64,000 nt of DNA from Anaerolineae bacterium (GTDB lineage Bacteria > Pseudomonadota > Alphaproteobacteria > DSM-16000 > Inquilinaceae), in contig JANQQD010000025.1 of the NCBI GenBank assembly GCA_028285185.1, positions 1 to 64,000 of the forward strand, written 5' to 3'. The position numbers were made by a program, and so were the translations under genes. Shown one piece after another: positions 60,464 to 64,000 of the stretch; the stretch's first letter is position 1, and every line of letters begins with the position of its first letter. The notes beneath the pieces were generated by a model. The model ran no database searches and was not told the DNA's origin. It saw only the letters and a list, made by a program, of their open reading frames with translations.

Positions 60464-61164
60464 CCGGCACGGCGTATGGTGTGGGTGTCGGCCCAGGGGA
60501 TCCCGAGCTGATCACGCTGAAGGGCCTCAGACTCGTCCAAAGCGCACCGGTGATCGCGTATCCCGCGCCGGAGACGGGAGACAGTCTGGCCCGTGCCATC
60601 GTCGCCCCCCACCTGCCGGGCGGCCAACGCGAAATCGCCATCCGCATGCCCATGGTCGCCGAGCGCTTCCCGGCGCAGGAGGTCTATGATCGGGCGGCCG
60701 GGGAGATCACGGCAGAGCTCGACGCCGGCCGAGACGTCGCCATTCTGTGCGAGGGCGATCCGTTCTTCTACGGATCGTTCATGTACCTTTTCGGCCGGCT
60801 GGCCGAAGGTCACCGTGTCGAGGTGGTGCCCGGCGTTTCGTCTCTGAACGCCTGTGCGGCCGCCCTGGGGGCGCCGCTGGTGGCCCGCAACGATGTGCTG
60901 ACCGTAATCCCGGCACCCCTTGCGGCCGATGAGCTGCGGCAGAGGTTGGGCGAGGCGGATGCCGTTGCCATCGTCAAGCCAGGAAGGCACTTCGCCAAGG
61001 TGCGCGACGTGCTGGAGACGGCGGGGCTGTCAGGCCACGCACGCTATATCGAGCGCGCCACCATGGATCATCAGCGCATTCTGCCGCTTGCAGAGGTGGA
61101 TCCGGCCGAAGTGCCCTATTTCTCCATGATCCTGGTGCACAAGCGCGGCGAGGCTTGGCGGTGA
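60460..61164 (+). CDS. cobI: Precorrin-2 C20-methyltransferase
   Basis: A 234-residue CobI/CbiL. GVGVGPGDPELITLKGLRL at the N-terminus, ILCEGDPFFYGSFMYLF and VEVVPGVSSLNACAAALGAPL are the signatures of the uroporphyrin-type methyltransferases, and YAAP-like IAYPAPETGDSLAR fits the precorrin-2 C20 group. It makes precorrin-3A. It starts with ATG 60460 in a four-base overlap with cobL and ends in a four-base overlap with the CbiG-CobJ-CobM gene. Confidence 0.94.
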   Translation: MTGTAYGVGVGPGDPELITLKGLRLVQSAPVIAYPAPETGDSLARAIVAPHLPGGQREIAIRMPMVAERFPAQEVYDRAAGEITAELDAGRDVAILCEGDPFFYGSFMYLFGRLAEGHRVEVVPGVSSLNACAAALGAPLVARNDVLTVIPAPLAADELRQRLGEADAVAIVKPGRHFAKVRDVLETAGLSGHARYIERATMDHQRILPLAEVDPAEVPYFSMILVHKRGEAWR

Positions 61165-63725
61165 CGGCAATCGTCGTATTGACCGAAAGCGGCCTGGCCA
61201 CAGCCCGCCGCATCGCCGCCGCCCTACCCGGTTCACAGGTCCATGGGCTGGCCGGCAAGGTCCCCGCGCCTGATATGGCGATGGACGATGTTGCGCCGAC
61301 GCTGCGCCGGCTGTTCGCTGACGGCACGCCGATCGTCGGCATCTGCGCGGCGGGCATCCTGATCCGCGCTTTGGCTCCGCTCTTGGAGGACAAGACCGCC
61401 GAGCCGCCGGTGCTGGCTGTCGCTGAAGACGGCAGCGCCGTCGTCCCGCTGCTGGGCGGCCATCGGGGCGCCAACGACCTTGCCGGCCACGTTTCTGAGG
61501 TTCTCGGCGGCACGGCGGCGATCACCACGGCCGGGGATCGCCGGTTCGGCGTGGCCCTCGACGCCCCTCCGGCTGGATGGCGCCTCGCCAATCCGAAGGA
61601 CTACAAGGGCTTCGCGGCCGCTCTCTTGGGCGGCGCCACCGTGCGGCTTAACGGCGCCGCCCCTTGGCTGGCCGAAGCGCGCCTGCCCTGGGCCGACGAT
61701 GCGCGGCTGACAGTACAGGTGACCGAGTCCGCAACATCCGGCGGACCGGATCGGTTGGTCTACCATCCCAGGACACTGGCGGTGGGCGTCGGCTGCGAGC
61801 GCAACGCTGCGCCTGAAGAGCTGATCGCGCTCGTTCGCTCCACACTGGTGGAGGCCGGCCTTGCGCCGGGCGCGGTCGCCGGCGTGTTTTCGCTGGACCT
61901 GAAGGCCGATGAAGCCGCTATGCATGCCGTGGCCGCCGCACTGGATGTACCTGCCCGCTTCTTTCCGGCGGACCGCCTGGAAGCCGAAACCCCGCGGCTC
62001 GCCAACCCGTCGGATATCGTGTTCCGCGAGGTCGGGTGTCATGGCGTCGCCGAAGGCGCAGCCCTGGCGGCAGCCGGCCCGGACGCCGACCTTGTCGTGC
62101 CAAAGCGTAAGGGCACCGGGGTGACCTGCGCCATCGCCCGCGCGCCCGAGCCGATCGATGCCGCCCAACTGGGTCGCCAACGGGGGCATCTCGCGATCGT
62201 CGGCACCGGGCCCGGTGGGGCGGCCTGGCGGACGCCCGAGACCGAGGCGTTGGTGGCCGCCGCCGACATCCTGGTCGGCTACGGCCCCTATCTCGACCTG
62301 CTGGGACCGCTGGCGCAGGGCAAGACCCGGCGGGCCTATGCCTTGGGCGAGGAGGAAGATCGCGTCCGCACAGCGCTCAACCTGGCGGCGGCAGGACAGC
62401 ACGTGGCGTTGGTGTCGTCCGGGGATCCGGGCATCTATGCCATGGCAAGCCTGGCCTTCGAGCTGATCGACCGGGAAGACCGGGCCGACTGGCGGCGTAT
62501 CGAGATCGCGGCGTCGCCCGGCGTTTCGGCCATGCAGCTGGCCGCGGCCCGCACTGGGGCACCACTGGGTCACGATTTCTGCGCCATCTCGCTGTCCGAC
62601 CTGCTGACCCCCTGGGACACGATCGATCGCCGGCTGCGCGCTGCGACGGAGGGAGATTTCGTCATCGCGCTCTATAACCCGGCGTCGCAACGCCGTCGGG
62701 AGCAGCTGCCGCGCGCGCGGGAGATCCTGCTGGCGCATCGGCCGGCGGATACGCCCGTGATCCTGGCGCGCGATCTCGGCCGCGAGGGGGAGACGGTGCA
62801 GGTCACCGACCTCAGGTCGCTGTCCGTCGATATGGTCGACATGCAGACCATCGTGATCGTCGGCGCACGGTCGACGCGCCGGTTCGACGATACCTCCGGT
62901 GCCACCCGCGTCTATACCCCGCGCGGTTACAGCCGCGAGACGGCTGCTGAACCGATGCCCGCCATGGTGCATTTCATCGGCGCCGGGCCGGGTGCACCGG
63001 ACCTGCTGACGATCCGGGGCCGCTCGCTGATCGCGGCCTCGCCCGTGTGCCTCTATGCCGGATCACTGGTGCCGCCGGAGGTCGTAGCCTACGCGCCGCC
63101 GGGGGCGCGCGTCATCGACACCGCGCCGCTGACGCTGGAAGAGATCCTGGAAGAGATCTCGCGCGCCCATGCCGACGGGCGCAGCGTGGCGCGCGTGCAC
63201 TCCGGCGACCCGTCACTCTACGGCGCGATCGCCGAACAGATGCGCCAGCTCGACCACCTGGGCATCCCCTATGACATCACGCCGGGCGTGCCGGCCTATA
63301 CCGCCGCCGCCGCAGCACTGAAGACGGAATTGACGCTGCCTGAGGTCAGCCAGACCATCATCCTGACGCGCACTGCGATGCAGACCTCGCCGATGCCCGA
63401 CGGCGAGGATCTCAGCACGCTCGCGGCGACCGGCGCGACGCTGGCGATCCATCTGTCGATCCGCAACCTCGCTGAAATTCGCCGGGCGCTGGAGCCCCAT
63501 TACGGACCCGACGGACCGGTGGCCGTGGTCTACCGGGCGAGCTGGCCGGACCAGCAGGTGATCCGCGGAACGCTTTCGGATATCGAGGCCAAGGTCCGCG
63601 CGGCGAAAATCACGCGGACGGCACTGATCCTGGTCGGCGGCGTGCTGGGCGCAGCAGATTTCCCGGACAGCGCACTCTATTCGCCGAAGCACGCCCATGT
63701 GCTGCGGCCCCAGCGCCGGGCGTGA
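61161..63725 (+). CDS. cobJ: Three-domain fusion CbiG/CobE - CobJ - CobM
   Basis: An 854-residue protein joining three cobalamin functions. Residues 1-330 are CbiG (cobalt-precorrin-5A hydrolase-like; VGICAAGILIRALAPLL, LLGGHRGAN, and the CobE-like VGVGCERNAAPEEL). Residues 342-590 are CobJ/CbiH, precorrin-3B C17-methyltransferase (IVGTGPG, VSSGDPGIYAMA, FVIALYNPAS). Residues 602-854 are CobM/CbiF, precorrin-4 C11-methyltransferase (VHFIGAGPGAPDLLTIRG, VHSGDPSLYGAI). All three keep their motifs and the frame is open throughout. The start GTG 61161 gives a four-base overlap with cobI; TTG 61155 is in frame. It acts in the middle of corrin ring synthesis. Confidence 0.92.
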   Translation: MTAIVVLTESGLATARRIAAALPGSQVHGLAGKVPAPDMAMDDVAPTLRRLFADGTPIVGICAAGILIRALAPLLEDKTAEPPVLAVAEDGSAVVPLLGGHRGANDLAGHVSEVLGGTAAITTAGDRRFGVALDAPPAGWRLANPKDYKGFAAALLGGATVRLNGAAPWLAEARLPWADDARLTVQVTESATSGGPDRLVYHPRTLAVGVGCERNAAPEELIALVRSTLVEAGLAPGAVAGVFSLDLKADEAAMHAVAAALDVPARFFPADRLEAETPRLANPSDIVFREVGCHGVAEGAALAAAGPDADLVVPKRKGTGVTCAIARAPEPIDAAQLGRQRGHLAIVGTGPGGAAWRTPETEALVAAADILVGYGPYLDLLGPLAQGKTRRAYALGEEEDRVRTALNLAAAGQHVALVSSGDPGIYAMASLAFELIDREDRADWRRIEIAASPGVSAMQLAAARTGAPLGHDFCAISLSDLLTPWDTIDRRLRAATEGDFVIALYNPASQRRREQLPRAREILLAHRPADTPVILARDLGREGETVQVTDLRSLSVDMVDMQTIVIVGARSTRRFDDTSGATRVYTPRGYSRETAAEPMPAMVHFIGAGPGAPDLLTIRGRSLIAASPVCLYAGSLVPPEVVAYAPPGARVIDTAPLTLEEILEEISRAHADGRSVARVHSGDPSLYGAIAEQMRQLDHLGIPYDITPGVPAYTAAAAALKTELTLPEVSQTIILTRTAMQTSPMPDGEDLSTLAATGATLAIHLSIRNLAEIRRALEPHYGPDGPVAVVYRASWPDQQVIRGTLSDIEAKVRAAKITRTALILVGGVLGAADFPDSALYSPKHAHVLRPQRRA

Positions 63726-63728
63726 TCC

Positions 63729-64000
63729 TCACTTCTCTTCCAGCTTGATGATGACGCCGCGCTCACCATTGGCGACGCGCCGGGCGTGAAGCGCGATCAG
63801 CGGGTCGTTCGGATACCGCTGCGCCAGATCCTCCGCCAAGGCGGACACGCCATCCGCACCGTTCGACAGTGTCTCGTAGAATTCCTGATAGTCGGCCAAC
63901 AACGTGGCATCGACCAGGTCCGGGTCGACCGGCTGGTAGGCCTCCACGGGCCTTTCCTTGCCCTTCAGGATCAACGCCCCCACTGGCCGCACGGTGCGCG
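63729..64000 (-). CDS. C-terminal part of a probable class III adenylate/guanylate cyclase (runs off the window)
   Basis: The minus-strand frame is open from the stop at 63729 to the right edge, about 90 codons. The end of the catalytic domain is recognisable by RTVRPVGALILKGKERPVEAYQPV, the typical LKG-based C-terminus of class III cyclase domains. About 60 residues follow with a helical, TPR-like look (LADYQEFYETLSNGADG). The start and N-terminal sensor lie outside. It converges on the cobJ fusion gene. Confidence 0.65.
   Translation of the reverse strand, partial: RTVRPVGALILKGKERPVEAYQPVDPDLVDATLLADYQEFYETLSNGADGVSALAEDLAQRYPNDPLIALHARRVANGERGVIIKLEEK

Overview
This is a high-G+C (mid-60s % by eye) chromosomal segment of an alphaproteobacterium. 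A CcrM-type GANTC methylase gene with GANTC sites in its promoter, aerobic-type CobN/CobW/CobO genes, and very tight ATGA-type gene overlaps all fit Rhodospirillales-like bacteria. I cannot name the species from the sequence. I see no tRNA, rRNA, CRISPR array, transposase or prophage.

Layout. (1) 1-3.8 kb, minus strand: a molybdenum hydroxylase operon (FAD subunit, fused 2Fe-2S/molybdopterin subunit, start of a 6-hydroxynicotinate-reductase-like gene) behind a GntR-like palindrome. (2) 3.9-5.3 kb: FetAB-type ABC exporter. (3) 5.4-29.5 kb: a large cell-surface polysaccharide locus. It encodes a GDP-heptose kinase and guanylyltransferase (HddA, HddC), a heptose 4-dehydrogenase and RmlC-like epimerase resembling the Campylobacter jejuni modified-heptose enzymes, a GDP-fucose-synthase-like reductase with substituted catalytic residues, and an aldo/keto reductase. 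It also has a two-gene transketolase, two TylF-type and several other methyltransferases, glycosyltransferases of several folds, and two HAD/COG5610-like proteins. The 23.8-25.2 kb part is clearly AT-richer and looks imported. (4) 26.3-38.6 kb: mixed housekeeping and accessory genes (SDR, PPOX flavoprotein, GNAT, YbaK deacylase, DksA-like, an MFS remnant, methyltransferase, exported protease, PA0069 radical SAM, rnhB, ccrM, a conserved protein of unknown function, cobD). (5) 38.8-45.1 kb: a five-PAS soluble hybrid histidine kinase, an AraC-type regulator, two small hypothetical genes and a DUF3137 membrane protein. (6) 45.2-63.7 kb: cobalamin biosynthesis. A cobalamin riboswitch heads cobU-cobW-cobN-cobO-cobQ, with cbiB convergent. 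After an interruption by a choline-sulfatase and an S41 peptidase gene comes cbiX-cobH-cobL-cobI and a three-domain CbiG-CobJ-CobM fusion. (7) The right edge holds the C-terminus of a probable class III adenylate cyclase.

How the parts work together. In region 3 the genes together can make and modify a GDP-activated heptose, then transfer and methylate sugars. GmhA and GmhB steps are not encoded here. The transketolase could supply the sedoheptulose 7-phosphate precursor (inference). In region 6, cobI, the CbiG-CobJ-CobM protein, cobH and cobL cover much of corrin ring methylation; CobN with CobW inserts cobalt; CobO, CobQ, CobD, CbiB and CobU finish amidation, adenosylation and side-chain assembly. 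CobA, CobG/CobZ, CobF, CobK, CobB, CobS and CobT are not in the window.

The most unusual items are the catalytically altered GDP-fucose-synthase-like gene with a probable ATT start, the COG5610-like polypeptide split across two genes, the glycosyltransferase carrying a phage-tail-type lectin domain, the CbiG-CobJ-CobM fusion, and the coexistence of a His-rich CbiX with CobN.
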